A model generated the notes under the pieces. The model worked only from the letters and a program-made list of their open reading frames with translations, did not search any database and had not been told where the DNA came from. Source: Algoriphagus resistens (GTDB lineage: Bacteria > Bacteroidota > Bacteroidia > Cytophagales > Cyclobacteriaceae). Taken from it: DNA of 64,000 nucleotides. Positions 50,762 to 60,007 of this stretch are shown here, in pieces; within the stretch, counting starts at the first letter, position 1; each line of letters begins with the position of its first letter. Position numbers and translations under genes: made by a program. The DNA is taken from contig NZ_LMXN01000012.1 in the NCBI RefSeq assembly GCF_001442615.1, positions 124,001 to 188,000 on the forward strand, in the 5' to 3' direction.

Positions 50762-52462
50762 ATGCAAAAACTCTACATCCTTCCAGCTTCAGCAAAACTG
50801 CTTCTTCCCGTAATTGTTTTTCTGGTTCCTTTTTTATCCCAAGCCCAGGGGAGTTACATTCCTTACAATAGAGACTATTACCACATTCTGGACCGCTATG
50901 ATATACTCCGAGGACAAAACAATCCTGTTTATAGATCAGCGACCAAGCCTTACCGCAGAGATGATGTGGCGGCATTTCTGGATAGCCTGGCCGATGATCC
51001 AGTGATCCGGTCCAGATCTGATAAATTCAATCTGGCTTATCTCAGTCAGGACAACTGGGAATTTGTCAGTCGTGAAACTCCGGAATCAAAAAAACCTTTC
51101 CTAAAAGGCCTTTACAGGAGACCCGGAGATTTTGCCCATTATTATAGCGACGAATTTGACATTCACGTAAGCCCAGTCGTCTACCTCAATGGGGGGATAG
51201 AACCTGACAATGAACAAAACCCAAATCGTCTTTCCCGTGGAGTGGTTTTAAGGGGTTCTATTGATAAAAAAGTAGGCTTTTACACATACTTCACTTCTTC
51301 AGAGGCTTTTTTTCCCAGTTGGGTAAAAGGCTATGCAGAATATAACGGTGCGGTGCCTGGAGAAGGGTTCTGGAAAGAATACAATGGGACAGGCTATAGC
51401 TATTTTTCAGCGCTTGGTCATGTAAGCTACAATATTACCAAACACATTGAGGTGGAAGTAGGTCATGATCGTAATTTCATAGGCGAAGGGTATCGCTCCT
51501 TTTTACTTTCCGATTTCTCCAATCCCTACATGTTTGTCAAGTTCAACACAAGAATCTGGAAATTCCAGCTGACGAATATCTGGACACAGATGACAGCAGA
51601 TGTAAAGTACGACCGGGGAAGGCCTACAGATGGAAGATATCCTCAAAAATGGTTTTCCTTTCACCGTCTGGGATTCAACATCGGCAAAAACCTGAATCTT
51701 GGATTCTTCGAGTCTGTGATGACCGACAAGGCAGATTTTAATTATTTCAACCCGATCGTTTTCTATCGCTGGGTGGAGCAATCCCTTGGCACGCCAGATA
51801 AGGTCATGCTTGGAATAGACGGGAAGTGGAATTTCTATCCGGGCATGCAGGTGTATGGCCAATTTGCACTGGATGAATTCGTGTTCTCTGAGTTCTTCGG
51901 TCAAGACGGAGAGGGTTCAAAACGAAACAAGTTCGGAATTCAAGCCGGTTACAAGTACATGGATCTTTTTAAAATTTCCAATCTGGATCTTCAGCTGGAA
52001 TTCAACTCCGCCAGGCCTTATACTTTTCAGGAAAAGATCAACTATCAATCGTACAGTAATTGGCGTACCCCACTCACTCATCCCAGGGGAGCAAATTTCC
52101 GGGAAATGCTGGGCATCATCCGTTATCAACCTATCCCAAAACTAAATTTGACTTTATTGGGAATGTACCAGTTTTACGGAGCGGACCCAGATGCAGAAAC
52201 CAACTGGGGAGGCGATGTGTTGAAGAATCGACTTGAAGGAAGCCCTACGGGATTGTTTGGGAATGAAATCGGACAGGGCATAGAAAACCGGGTAGTCCAA
52301 ACGAATCTGAATGCCAGCTATATGCTGAAGCATAACTTCTTCATTGATGCTTCACATACCTTCCGGAAAAGAACGGCCCAAGATCTGGACAAACCAGAGA
52401 CCACGAATTACCTGCAGGTGGCATTCCGCTGGAACTTCATTCGCCCGGATTACAATTACTAA
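50762..52462 (+). CDS. Wzi/RemB-like outer-membrane beta-barrel protein
   Basis: A 566-residue exported protein (signal with LLPVIVFLVPFLSQAQ). The long mature chain alternates short strands with Asp/Asn/Gly turns, as in EVEVGHDRNFIGEGYRSFLLSDFSNPY. It resembles capsule-assembly barrel Wzi and the Flavobacterium gliding protein RemB (this motif region is shared). I am fairly confident it is an outer-membrane barrel binding polysaccharide, less so that it acts in gliding. It precedes the ABC exporter by 60 bp. Confidence 0.78.
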   Translation: MQKLYILPASAKLLLPVIVFLVPFLSQAQGSYIPYNRDYYHILDRYDILRGQNNPVYRSATKPYRRDDVAAFLDSLADDPVIRSRSDKFNLAYLSQDNWEFVSRETPESKKPFLKGLYRRPGDFAHYYSDEFDIHVSPVVYLNGGIEPDNEQNPNRLSRGVVLRGSIDKKVGFYTYFTSSEAFFPSWVKGYAEYNGAVPGEGFWKEYNGTGYSYFSALGHVSYNITKHIEVEVGHDRNFIGEGYRSFLLSDFSNPYMFVKFNTRIWKFQLTNIWTQMTADVKYDRGRPTDGRYPQKWFSFHRLGFNIGKNLNLGFFESVMTDKADFNYFNPIVFYRWVEQSLGTPDKVMLGIDGKWNFYPGMQVYGQFALDEFVFSEFFGQDGEGSKRNKFGIQAGYKYMDLFKISNLDLQLEFNSARPYTFQEKINYQSYSNWRTPLTHPRGANFREMLGIIRYQPIPKLNLTLLGMYQFYGADPDAETNWGGDVLKNRLEGSPTGLFGNEIGQGIENRVVQTNLNASYMLKHNFFIDASHTFRKRTAQDLDKPETTNYLQVAFRWNFIRPDYNY

Positions 52463-52522
52463 TCGGAAACCCGCACTGGCATTTTTGCGTAACTTGCGGA
52501 ATTATTCCATGACTATTAGTTT

Positions 52523-54355
52523 ATGAAAACCTATTTACGGATTCTCTCCTATGCCAAGCCGTATGGGAAGTTCGTGCCTGTTTATATTTTCTACGCGTTC
52601 TTTTCCATTGTTTTTGGCTTGCTGAATTTCACCTTGCTGAAGCCCCTTTTTGATGTGATTTTTGAGCAAGTAGACCCTGAGTCCATTGCGGTGTATGCCA
52701 GCAGGCCTGAATTCAGCTTTTCTGTAGAATACTTCACCCATTTATTCAACTACAAATTTCTCGAGATAGCCGAAGAATACGGCAAAATGGGCACCTTATA
52801 CTATGTGTGCATAATCATTGTGATTTCGGTATTTTTATCAAATCTCTTTACTTATTTGGCGGGAGTGGTATTGGCAAAAGTCCGGGCGACAGTGATCAAA
52901 CGGATGAGAATGGACATTTTTGAACAGGTAAGCAGCCTGCACATCGGTTATTTTTCAAATGAAAGAAAAGGCGACCTCATGTCAAAAATGACCAATGACG
53001 TGCAAGAAGTTGAAAACACAATAGTTCAGTCGCTTCGAGTCGTATTCCGCGAACCGGCTACCATCATCCTTTATTTTTCGGTACTGTTTTTCATGTCTGC
53101 GAAATTGACACTTTTCACCATTTTAATCATTCCCATCTCCGGGGCAATCATCGGAGGCATTACCAGAAGATTAAAGAAAAAAGCGGTACAGAGTCAGCAA
53201 TCCCTTGGAAGAATTGTCAATATACTCGATGAGACACTAGGGGGAATGCGCGTAATCAAAGCCTTCAATGCGGAGGGATTCATGAAATCAACGTTCGATA
53301 AGGAAACCGATTACTATGCCGGAGTAAATGTCAACATGGCCCGTAAAAATGAATTGGCTTCTCCTATTTCCCAATTTTTGGGTGTATTTGTTGTCGCTGG
53401 AATTCTAGTATATGGAGGTGGTCTGGTGCTAAGTGGCAACTCAGATTTGGGTGCGTCTGATTTCATTACTTATATTATTATTTTCACCCAAGTATTGAAC
53501 CCTGCAAAGGAAATTTCCCGCGCAGTGAGCAGCATTCAGCGGGGTATCGCTTCAGCCGAGCGAATATTCACCGTAGTTGACACCCCGACGGATATCTCTT
53601 CCCCAAAGAATCCGGCAGTTTTATCCGAATTTAAAGATTCGGTAGAACTTAAGCATGTGGATTTTGCTTATCAGGACACCTTGGTTTTGCAGGATATCAG
53701 TTTCACGTTGAAACGTGGCAAAACTATCGCACTTGTTGGGCCGTCTGGTGGAGGAAAATCCACCTTGGCAGACTTAGTACCACGTTTCTATGATCCTACC
53801 GCAGGAGAAATTTTATTGGACGGCAAAAACCTGAAATCCTTTGATCTGAAAGATTTGCGAAGTCTAATGGGAATCGTGACGCAGGAATCCATTTTATTTA
53901 ATGATACCGTGTACAACAACATAGCTTTCGGTCTAGACAATGCCACAGAAGATCAGGTGGTCGAAGCTGCAAAAGTCGCAAATGCCCATGAATTCATCGA
54001 AAAAATGGAACACGGCTACCAAACATCTATAGGAGAAAGAGGTTCTAAATTATCCGGTGGGCAGCGTCAACGGTTGAGTATAGCACGGGCCGTGCTGAAA
54101 AACCCGCCAATTTTGATCCTGGATGAAGCCACGTCTGCCTTGGATTCGGAATCTGAATACCTGGTACAAGAAGCACTTACCAAATTGATGAGCAATAGAA
54201 CCACTTTGGTGATTGCCCACAGACTGAGTACGATCCAATATGCAGATGAGATCCTGGTGATTGAACAAGGAAAAATTGTTCAGCGTGGAACGCACACCGA
54301 ACTTATGCAGACGGAAGGCTTGTATCAGAAGCTTTCTAGTATTCAGTCCGTTTAG
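52523..54355 (+). CDS. MsbA-like ABC exporter (fused permease/ATPase)
   Basis: A 610-residue half-transporter. It has six TM helices (about residues 16-40, 88-115, 150-190 and 260-310 cover the bundle) with RMRMDIFEQVSSLHIGYFSNERKGDLMSKMTNDV. The ATPase follows: Walker A GPSGGGKSTL, Q-loop VTQESILFND, signature LSGGQRQRLSIARA, Walker B ILILDEATSALD and H-loop AHRLST. It is closest to lipid-A-core flippase MsbA; lipid export across the inner membrane is likely but the substrate could differ. Confidence 0.93.
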   Translation: MKTYLRILSYAKPYGKFVPVYIFYAFFSIVFGLLNFTLLKPLFDVIFEQVDPESIAVYASRPEFSFSVEYFTHLFNYKFLEIAEEYGKMGTLYYVCIIIVISVFLSNLFTYLAGVVLAKVRATVIKRMRMDIFEQVSSLHIGYFSNERKGDLMSKMTNDVQEVENTIVQSLRVVFREPATIILYFSVLFFMSAKLTLFTILIIPISGAIIGGITRRLKKKAVQSQQSLGRIVNILDETLGGMRVIKAFNAEGFMKSTFDKETDYYAGVNVNMARKNELASPISQFLGVFVVAGILVYGGGLVLSGNSDLGASDFITYIIIFTQVLNPAKEISRAVSSIQRGIASAERIFTVVDTPTDISSPKNPAVLSEFKDSVELKHVDFAYQDTLVLQDISFTLKRGKTIALVGPSGGGKSTLADLVPRFYDPTAGEILLDGKNLKSFDLKDLRSLMGIVTQESILFNDTVYNNIAFGLDNATEDQVVEAAKVANAHEFIEKMEHGYQTSIGERGSKLSGGQRQRLSIARAVLKNPPILILDEATSALDSESEYLVQEALTKLMSNRTTLVIAHRLSTIQYADEILVIEQGKIVQRGTHTELMQTEGLYQKLSSIQSV

Positions 54356-54384
54356 TATATTCGTTAAAACTAATTTTAAAACCC

Positions 54385-54750
54385 ATGAAAAAACTTCACC
54401 AGATCCTTCAAATAGTCCTTCTGGTCTATTTTGGTGCTTTTCTAATTTTCTTCATAGCCTTCGACACCATTGGTGGACTCTTTGGAATAGAAGAAATCAC
54501 CTCAGACTCCATGGTTACCATAATCCTGATTGGCTTAATTTTATTTCTTGCCGCTTGGGGTAGTAGCTACGCTGCATACAATAGTTTGTCAAGTACTATT
54601 AAGAAAATGGAAAACGACATGAATGGTCTTAAAGCGAAAATCTATGATTTTGAGCATCCTAGAACCCCAGCCACTCCGAAGCCATCCATTCCTACAAAGC
54701 CCACAGATTCGGACCCAAGCAATCTGCCTCCGAGACAAAACATTACGTGA
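54385..54750 (+). CDS. Small membrane protein, unknown
   Basis: A 121-residue protein with two helices (KLHQILQIVLLVYFGAFLIFFIAF and MVTIILIGLILFLAAWGSSYAAYN). A coiled-coil-like stretch (LSSTIKKMENDMNGLKAKI) and a Pro/Thr/Ser tail (TPATPKPSIPTKPTDSDPS) follow. Not recognised. It lies 29 bp after the MsbA-like gene on the same strand and may share its transcript; its long 3' UTR carries repeat copy C. Confidence 0.7.
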   Translation: MKKLHQILQIVLLVYFGAFLIFFIAFDTIGGLFGIEEITSDSMVTIILIGLILFLAAWGSSYAAYNSLSSTIKKMENDMNGLKAKIYDFEHPRTPATPKPSIPTKPTDSDPSNLPPRQNIT

Positions 54751-54784
54751 GACTGATTTGATATGTTTATACTAGTTTTTCAAT

Positions 54785-54853
54785 GGTCATATGGACTCTC
54801 GCATGCATTATAATCATCCCAGTGTGTGACGTATTCGTCATGCCCGATTTCAT
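54785..54853 (+). repeat. Dispersed palindromic repeat, copy C (subfamily I)
   Basis: It starts GGTCATATGGACTCTCGCAT and ends CATGCCCGATTTCAT. Core ATAATCATCCCAGTGTG. The apical hairpin is TGACG-TATT-CGTCA: compared with copies B and D the central T-A pair is exchanged for A-T on both arms. It lies between the stop of the small membrane protein and its terminator. Confidence 0.85.
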
Positions 54854-54869
54854 CAGGGTAAACCACAGT

Positions 54870-54898
54870 AAAGGAAACAGAACTTGTTTCCTTTTTTT
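54870..54898 (+). terminator. Terminator downstream of repeat copy C
   Basis: AAAGGAAACA / TGTTTCCTTT stem with 5-nt loop and a seven-T run (54892-54898). Confidence 0.85.
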
Positions 54899-55016
54899 AT
54901 GAGAAAAAAGTGGGTTTGAAGATTCATTTTTAGAATTTGACTGAAAAATCGCATCCTTTTAAAAGTGATTGTATCAACTTTACCCCAGATCACAACTACC
55001 CAAGAACCTCAAAAGC

Positions 55017-56717
55017 ATGAACGGTTTTCCATCTTTTAAAATGAATCTTTTACGTTTTCTCATATTAATCATCGCTGGGATTTTTGGGTTTTCCTGCAAT
55101 ACAAAACCTGCCAAAAAAGAAAATAAGAATCCAAATATCATTCTGATTTTGGCAGATGATCTGGGATTTTCTGATTTGGGCTCCTTTGGCGGAGAAATAG
55201 AGACTCCCAATCTAGACTGGCTGGCAAGTCAAGGTATACGTTTTACCCAGTTTTATAATACATCCCGCTGCTGCCCCACTAGAGCTTCTTTGCTCACAGG
55301 ACTATATAATCATCAGGCAGGAATCGGGCAAATGACCACAGATACGGGTCAGGAAGCTTACCGAGGACATATTTCCAACTCAGCAGTAACTATCGCTGAA
55401 GTACTGAAAAGTTCAGGATATCGCACCGGCATGGTGGGAAAATGGCACGTTTCCAATACCGTAGTCCAGGATAGTCCTGAGAAGCAACTGGCCTGGCTGA
55501 ATCATCAGGAACAGCACCCGCTTTTTTCACCAATTGAGCAATACCCCACAAATCGGGGGTTTGAAAAATACTTTGGGAATATTTGGGGTGTGGTAGATTT
55601 CTTCGATCCTTTCAGTTTGGTCAACGGCACAGAACCTGTCACACAGGTGCCTGAAAACTATTACCATACTGATGCTATCAATGATACCGCTTCGGTTTAC
55701 ATTCGGGAATTTGCACAGCAGGATAAGCCTTTTTTCCTCTATGTAGCTCATACAGCTCCGCATTGGCCACTTCATGCACTCCCTGAGGACATTGATAAAT
55801 ACAAAGACAGGTATAAAGTGGGTTGGGATGTGATCAGGGAAAACCGGTATAAAAAGTTGATTGAATTGGGAATTATCGATGAGTCGACTTACCCACTTTC
55901 CCAAAGATGGGAAAATGAACTGAGCTGGGAAGACAATCCCGACAAGGAGTTTGATGCAAGGGCTATGGCGGTTCACGCAGCCATGATCGACAGGATGGAC
56001 CAGGGAATAGGAAGGATTATAGAAACCCTGGAGGAAACCGGAGAACTGGAAAACACCTTGATAGTCTTCCTGAGTGACAATGGCGCAAGCTCAGAAAGTA
56101 GCATGCGCTATGGCCCAGGCTTTGATCGGCCTAGTCTAACCAGAAAAGGCGAACCAATTGCTTATCCCGTCAAAAAAGAAGTGATGCCTGGACCGCAGAC
56201 AACATTCACCTCCATCGGACAGCGCTGGGCAAATGTATCGAACACGCCGTTTCGCTATTGGAAAATGGAATCCTTCGAAGGTGGAGTTCATACCCCGATG
56301 ATCGCTTTTTGGCCTGCTGGAATCAGCGCAGAAAAAGGAAGTATTTCCAATCAGGTTGGACATGTGATGGATTTCATGGCAACTTTTATCGATGCCGCCG
56401 AAGCTGAGTATCCGAGTGATTTTGCTGGAAATAAAATCAAACCGATTGCTGGCAAAAGTCTACTTCCGGTGTTTCAAGGCAAAGAGCGGAAAGGTCACCC
56501 GGTACTCTTTAATGAGCATGAGGGTGGAAGATCTGTACGGACTCAGGATTGGAAGCTTGTGACCTTGGATGCCAGAGAGCCTTGGCAGCTTTTCGCGATC
56601 AGCAAAGACCATACAGAGACTGAAAATGTAGCGCACGAGAATCCTGCAGTCGTCGAAGAACTGGATAGTCTTTGGCAAAACTGGGCAAAAGCGAACAAAG
56701 TGATCCCAAAACCTTAA
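55017..56717 (+). CDS. Type I sulfatase, lipoprotein
   Basis: A 566-residue arylsulfatase. From the ATG at 55017 the signal carries FGFSC (Cys27), so it is membrane-anchored; an ATG at 55041 is also possible. The formylglycine motif is C-C-P-T-R (Cys85), followed by ASLLTG. Metal ligands LADDLGFSDLG and FLSDNGA are present, as is VGKWHV. Such sulfatases (S1 family, arylsulfatase-like) remove sulfate esters from marine polysaccharides. An anaerobic or FGE-type maturase would be needed; none is in the window. Confidence 0.92.
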   Translation: MNGFPSFKMNLLRFLILIIAGIFGFSCNTKPAKKENKNPNIILILADDLGFSDLGSFGGEIETPNLDWLASQGIRFTQFYNTSRCCPTRASLLTGLYNHQAGIGQMTTDTGQEAYRGHISNSAVTIAEVLKSSGYRTGMVGKWHVSNTVVQDSPEKQLAWLNHQEQHPLFSPIEQYPTNRGFEKYFGNIWGVVDFFDPFSLVNGTEPVTQVPENYYHTDAINDTASVYIREFAQQDKPFFLYVAHTAPHWPLHALPEDIDKYKDRYKVGWDVIRENRYKKLIELGIIDESTYPLSQRWENELSWEDNPDKEFDARAMAVHAAMIDRMDQGIGRIIETLEETGELENTLIVFLSDNGASSESSMRYGPGFDRPSLTRKGEPIAYPVKKEVMPGPQTTFTSIGQRWANVSNTPFRYWKMESFEGGVHTPMIAFWPAGISAEKGSISNQVGHVMDFMATFIDAAEAEYPSDFAGNKIKPIAGKSLLPVFQGKERKGHPVLFNEHEGGRSVRTQDWKLVTLDAREPWQLFAISKDHTETENVAHENPAVVEELDSLWQNWAKANKVIPKP

Positions 56718-56796
56718 CTTTATATTTTCTTGAGAATTGGGAATAAGGACAGATTTTCAGAAGATATTAAGACTTTAATTTGCTTAAAACCATATA

Positions 56797-56827
56797 TTGA
56801 GCGAACCATTTAGACTTCCTATTTTCG
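56797..56827 (+). promoter_or_regulatory. Putative promoter of yifB
   Basis: TTG at 56797-56799, 20-bp spacer, TATTTTCG at 56820-56827 (one mismatch to TAnnTTTG). The start codon at 56834 is only about one base from the predicted start site, so the mRNA may be nearly leaderless. Confidence 0.45.
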
Positions 56828-56833
56828 TACACT

Positions 56834-58372
56834 ATGGCAGCTAAAACTTTTGGAGGTGCCGTCTCCGGCATTGACGCGAATATCATCACCATAGAGGTGA
56901 ATGTAGGACAGGGTACCAGCTTCCTTATGACGGGGCTTCCTGACTCTGCCGGCAAAGAATCCCAACAGCGGGTGGAAAGTGCCCTGGAATACTTTGGGTA
57001 TAGAATACCCCGGCAGCAAGTAGCCATCCACCTCCCTCCCACTGATATCAGGAAGGAAGGGTCTGCTTATGATTTGCCGATTGCTATGGGAATCTTGCAG
57101 GCTTCAGGGCAAGTGAAGTTTCCCGAATTAGGAGACTATGTAATTATGGGAGAGCTTTCTCTAGACGGAAATCTCAGGCCAATTAAAGGTGTTTTGCCGA
57201 TAGCAATAGAAGCGAGAAAGAATGGATTCAAAGGTTTTATCCTTCCTGTAGAAAATGCCAAGGAAGCTTCAATCGTCAATAGTCTGGATATAATCGGTGT
57301 GGAAACATTGCAGCAAGCTACTGATTTCTTGTTGGGCAAACTGCAAATAGAACCACTGGCAACGGATACACGGTCGGTTTTTTACCATTCACTGGATGAT
57401 ATAGAATTTGACTTTGCAGATGTGCAAGGTCAGGAAAATATCAAACGGGCGATGGAAATTGCTGCCACCGGTGGACACAATGTGATCATGATTGGTCCAC
57501 CAGAAGCTGGCAAAACAATCCTCGCAAAGTGTTTTCCGTACATTCTTCCTCCACTGACTTTGGTAGAGGCATTGGAGACAACAAAGATCCATTCAGTGGC
57601 GGGAAAACTGGGAAGGAATGGTTCTCTTTTAGCCAATCGTCCTTTTCGCTCGCCTCATCATACGATTTCTGATACGGCATTAGTCGGGGGTGCTGGAAAT
57701 CCTCGGCCAGGAGAGATTTCTCTGGCTCATAATGGGGTGTTGTTTCTCGACGAACTGCCAGAATTTAAGGGAACTGGACTGGAAGTTATGTGCCAAGTAC
57801 TGAAAGAACCTAGCTTGACGATTTCCAGAGCAAAAGCTCCGGCGCATTTCCCTGCTAACTTTATGCTGATTGCAAGTATGAACCCTTGCCCATGTGGCTA
57901 CTACACCCATCCGGAGAAGGAATGTGTCTGCGGGCCAGGAATTGTACAGCAGTACTTGAACGAAGTTTCAGTACCGCTATTGGATCGAATCGATCTGCAT
58001 GTAGAAGTCACTCCTGTGAAGTTTGAGGAAATGACCTCCACGAGGAAAACCGAATCCAGTAAGGAAATCCGTGAACGGGTGATCCAAGGACGAGAGCGCC
58101 AAAAAGAGCGATTCAAGGATAACCCTGAGGTATTCTACAATGCCCTGATGCCCTCGCACATGGTAAAGCAAATCTGTCACATCAATGAAGCCGGCAAAGT
58201 TCTTTTGAAAACAGCCATGAAACGATTGGGATTATCTGCAAGAGCTTATGATCGAATCCTGAAGGTGGCAAGAACCATCGCAGACATTTCCGGAAGTGAA
58301 AAGATCAAAATAGAGCACCTGGCGGAGGCGATACAGTACCGGAGTTTGGATCGAGATAGCTGGGCGGGATGA
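56834..58372 (+). CDS. YifB/ComM-family AAA+ ATPase
   Basis: A 512-residue Mg-chelatase-like ATPase. N-terminal Lon-protease-like S5 fold region (SGIDANIITIEVNVGQGTSFLMTGLPDSAGKES), then the AAA+ core with Walker A GPPEAGKT (residues 221-228; the usual Gly after PP is Glu), Walker B VLFLDELPEF, and a zinc-like CPCGYYTHPEKECVCG segment. The C-terminal arginine finger is in DRIDLHVEVTP. ComM drives branch migration in natural transformation. Full length, no sign of damage. Confidence 0.95.
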   Translation: MAAKTFGGAVSGIDANIITIEVNVGQGTSFLMTGLPDSAGKESQQRVESALEYFGYRIPRQQVAIHLPPTDIRKEGSAYDLPIAMGILQASGQVKFPELGDYVIMGELSLDGNLRPIKGVLPIAIEARKNGFKGFILPVENAKEASIVNSLDIIGVETLQQATDFLLGKLQIEPLATDTRSVFYHSLDDIEFDFADVQGQENIKRAMEIAATGGHNVIMIGPPEAGKTILAKCFPYILPPLTLVEALETTKIHSVAGKLGRNGSLLANRPFRSPHHTISDTALVGGAGNPRPGEISLAHNGVLFLDELPEFKGTGLEVMCQVLKEPSLTISRAKAPAHFPANFMLIASMNPCPCGYYTHPEKECVCGPGIVQQYLNEVSVPLLDRIDLHVEVTPVKFEEMTSTRKTESSKEIRERVIQGRERQKERFKDNPEVFYNALMPSHMVKQICHINEAGKVLLKTAMKRLGLSARAYDRILKVARTIADISGSEKIKIEHLAEAIQYRSLDRDSWAG

Positions 58373-58642
58373 AGCGAAATTTAAAACCAGAAATTTAAAA
58401 TAAGACTAGCGCTGTACCTCAAGGCACAGCAAAATCATTTTAAACTTGATTTATAGTTCCTTCCAAAATGGGGCTATTCAAAATCAAAAAACAACGCTAT
58501 TTGACCGAGCCATTTCAAGCCCAATTCCATCTTTACAACCTTTACTTTAATCTATCCTAAATCATTCTCCCACAATAGGCGAATCACAACCGAATGCTAA
58601 TCAGCCATGCCTTTAGGCAGGACGCTAAAAATCTATAATTAT

Positions 58643-59089
58643 ATGACCATCGAAATCCTCCTCCGGTACCTTCATTTTATCAGCATATTTGCGATCGTTG
58701 GATCCTTGGTATCTGAGCATTTATTGCTGAAGAAATCAATGAGCCGCAAAGAAATCAAGAAAATAGCAACAATTGACGGAATTTATGGAATAGCGGCAAT
58801 GACCCTCTTAGCTGCTGGGCTTACCCTGTGGCTCGGCGGATATGGAAAGCCTTCAGAGTTTTATACACACAATTTTATCTTCCACATCAAAATCACACTT
58901 TTTGTCACTATTGGAATCCTATCCATTTATCCGACCGTTTTTTTCAGCAAAAACAGAAAAGGCAATCCTGATGATGTCGTATCTATCCCAAAAATAATCT
59001 TTATGCTACTAAGGATTGAACTTCTGCTCCTGTTCATTATTCCGCTTTTGGCAGGGTTGATGGCTAAGGGGATTGGTTACTTTGGCTAG
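58643..59089 (+). CDS. DUF2214-like small membrane protein
   Basis: A 148-residue protein from the ATG at 58643, with four helices (LLRYLHFISIFAIVGSLVSEH, IAAMTLLAAGLTLWLGGY, FHIKITLFVTIGILSIYP and IELLLLFIIPLLAGLMAKG). Early conserved His and the membrane arrangement resemble DUF2214/CopD-like membrane proteins, possibly heme-binding. Assignment is tentative. A hairpin terminator overlaps its stop. Confidence 0.7.
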   Translation: MTIEILLRYLHFISIFAIVGSLVSEHLLLKKSMSRKEIKKIATIDGIYGIAAMTLLAAGLTLWLGGYGKPSEFYTHNFIFHIKITLFVTIGILSIYPTVFFSKNRKGNPDDVVSIPKIIFMLLRIELLLLFIIPLLAGLMAKGIGYFG

Positions 59090-59096
59090 CCAATCC
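59070..59096 (+). terminator. Hairpin overlapping the stop of the DUF2214-like gene
   Basis: GGATTGG / CCAATCC stem around a 13-nt loop, followed by a T-rich stretch (ATTTTCTTTT). Confidence 0.65.
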
Positions 59097-59181
59097 ATTT
59101 TCTTTTCATTCAGTTATTCAGTAAATTCAATCAACTCATCAAAACATGAAATTTGTTTTTTGAAAATGTAAATGTGAACAC

Positions 59182-59250
59182 ATGAAATCGAGCATGTCGC
59201 GGGCGACACACACAGAGATGATTATCTACCATGTGAGATTCCATGTGGCC
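59182..59250 (-). repeat. Dispersed palindromic repeat, copy D (subfamily I)
   Basis: On the minus strand it starts GGCCACATGGAATCTCACAT and ends CATGCTCGATTTCAT. Core ATAATCATCTCTGTGTG. The apical hairpin is TGTCG-CCCG-CGACA, the same stem as copy B with a different loop. It lies 23 bp before the MBL gene start. Confidence 0.85.
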
Positions 59251-59272
59251 TTTGAAAAACTATTATAAACAT

Positions 59273-60007
59273 ATGAAATATTTTGCTCTACTCTTCTTTC
59301 TCATCTCCTTTGAGGTATTTTCCCAAGATGTCATTTCTGCTAAAAAAGGAGATATTACCATCTCTCCCATCACCCACGGGACATTGGTTTTGGAAAGGAA
59401 TGATCAGGTGATCTATGTAGACCCATACGGCGGAGCCGCACTCTTTGAAGGACATAAAAAACCAACACTGGTATTGATCACTGATATTCATGGGGATCAT
59501 CTGAATCAGGAAACTTTGGATGGGCTGGATCTATCTGAAGCTACGTTGATAGTCCCACAGGCGGTCGCGGATAAATTGCCGGAAGGAACAGGGGAATCCA
59601 TTGAGATCATTGCGAACAATCAGGCTAAAACTATCAATGGTGTGAAAATAGAAGCCATCCCCATGTACAATCTCCCTGAAAGCGCAGAAGCACCTCATAC
59701 AAAGGGCCGCGGAAACGGATATATTGTGCACTTGGGAGGAAAGCAATTTTACATCTCAGGGGACACAGAAGACATTCCTGAGATGCGAACACTGAAAAAT
59801 ATTGATGTGGCTTTTGTCTGCATGAATCTACCCTACACGATGGATGTAGATCAAGCCGCAAGTGCCGTTTCGGAATTCAAACCTAAGATCGTTTATCCCT
59901 ACCACTACCGAGGCAGTAATGGATTTTCTGATTTCGAGAAATTCAAATCTTTGGTTAATGACGCTGCTCCGGAAGTGGAAGTCCGACTTAGAAACTGGTA
60001 TCAATAA
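59273..60007 (+). CDS. Secreted MBL-fold metal-dependent hydrolase
   Basis: A 244-residue protein with signal MKYFALLFFLISFEVFSQ. The metallo-beta-lactamase core shows IYVDPYGG, then the metal motif as DIHGDH (residues 71-76; the first His of HxHxDH is Asp), YISGDTED and YPYHYRG. It is closest to UlaG-like/Bacteroidota MBL proteins, in which this Asp variant seems to occur. The start at 59273 avoids ten codons that would come from repeat copy D. Confidence 0.85.
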   Translation: MKYFALLFFLISFEVFSQDVISAKKGDITISPITHGTLVLERNDQVIYVDPYGGAALFEGHKKPTLVLITDIHGDHLNQETLDGLDLSEATLIVPQAVADKLPEGTGESIEIIANNQAKTINGVKIEAIPMYNLPESAEAPHTKGRGNGYIVHLGGKQFYISGDTEDIPEMRTLKNIDVAFVCMNLPYTMDVDQAASAVSEFKPKIVYPYHYRGSNGFSDFEKFKSLVNDAAPEVEVRLRNWYQ

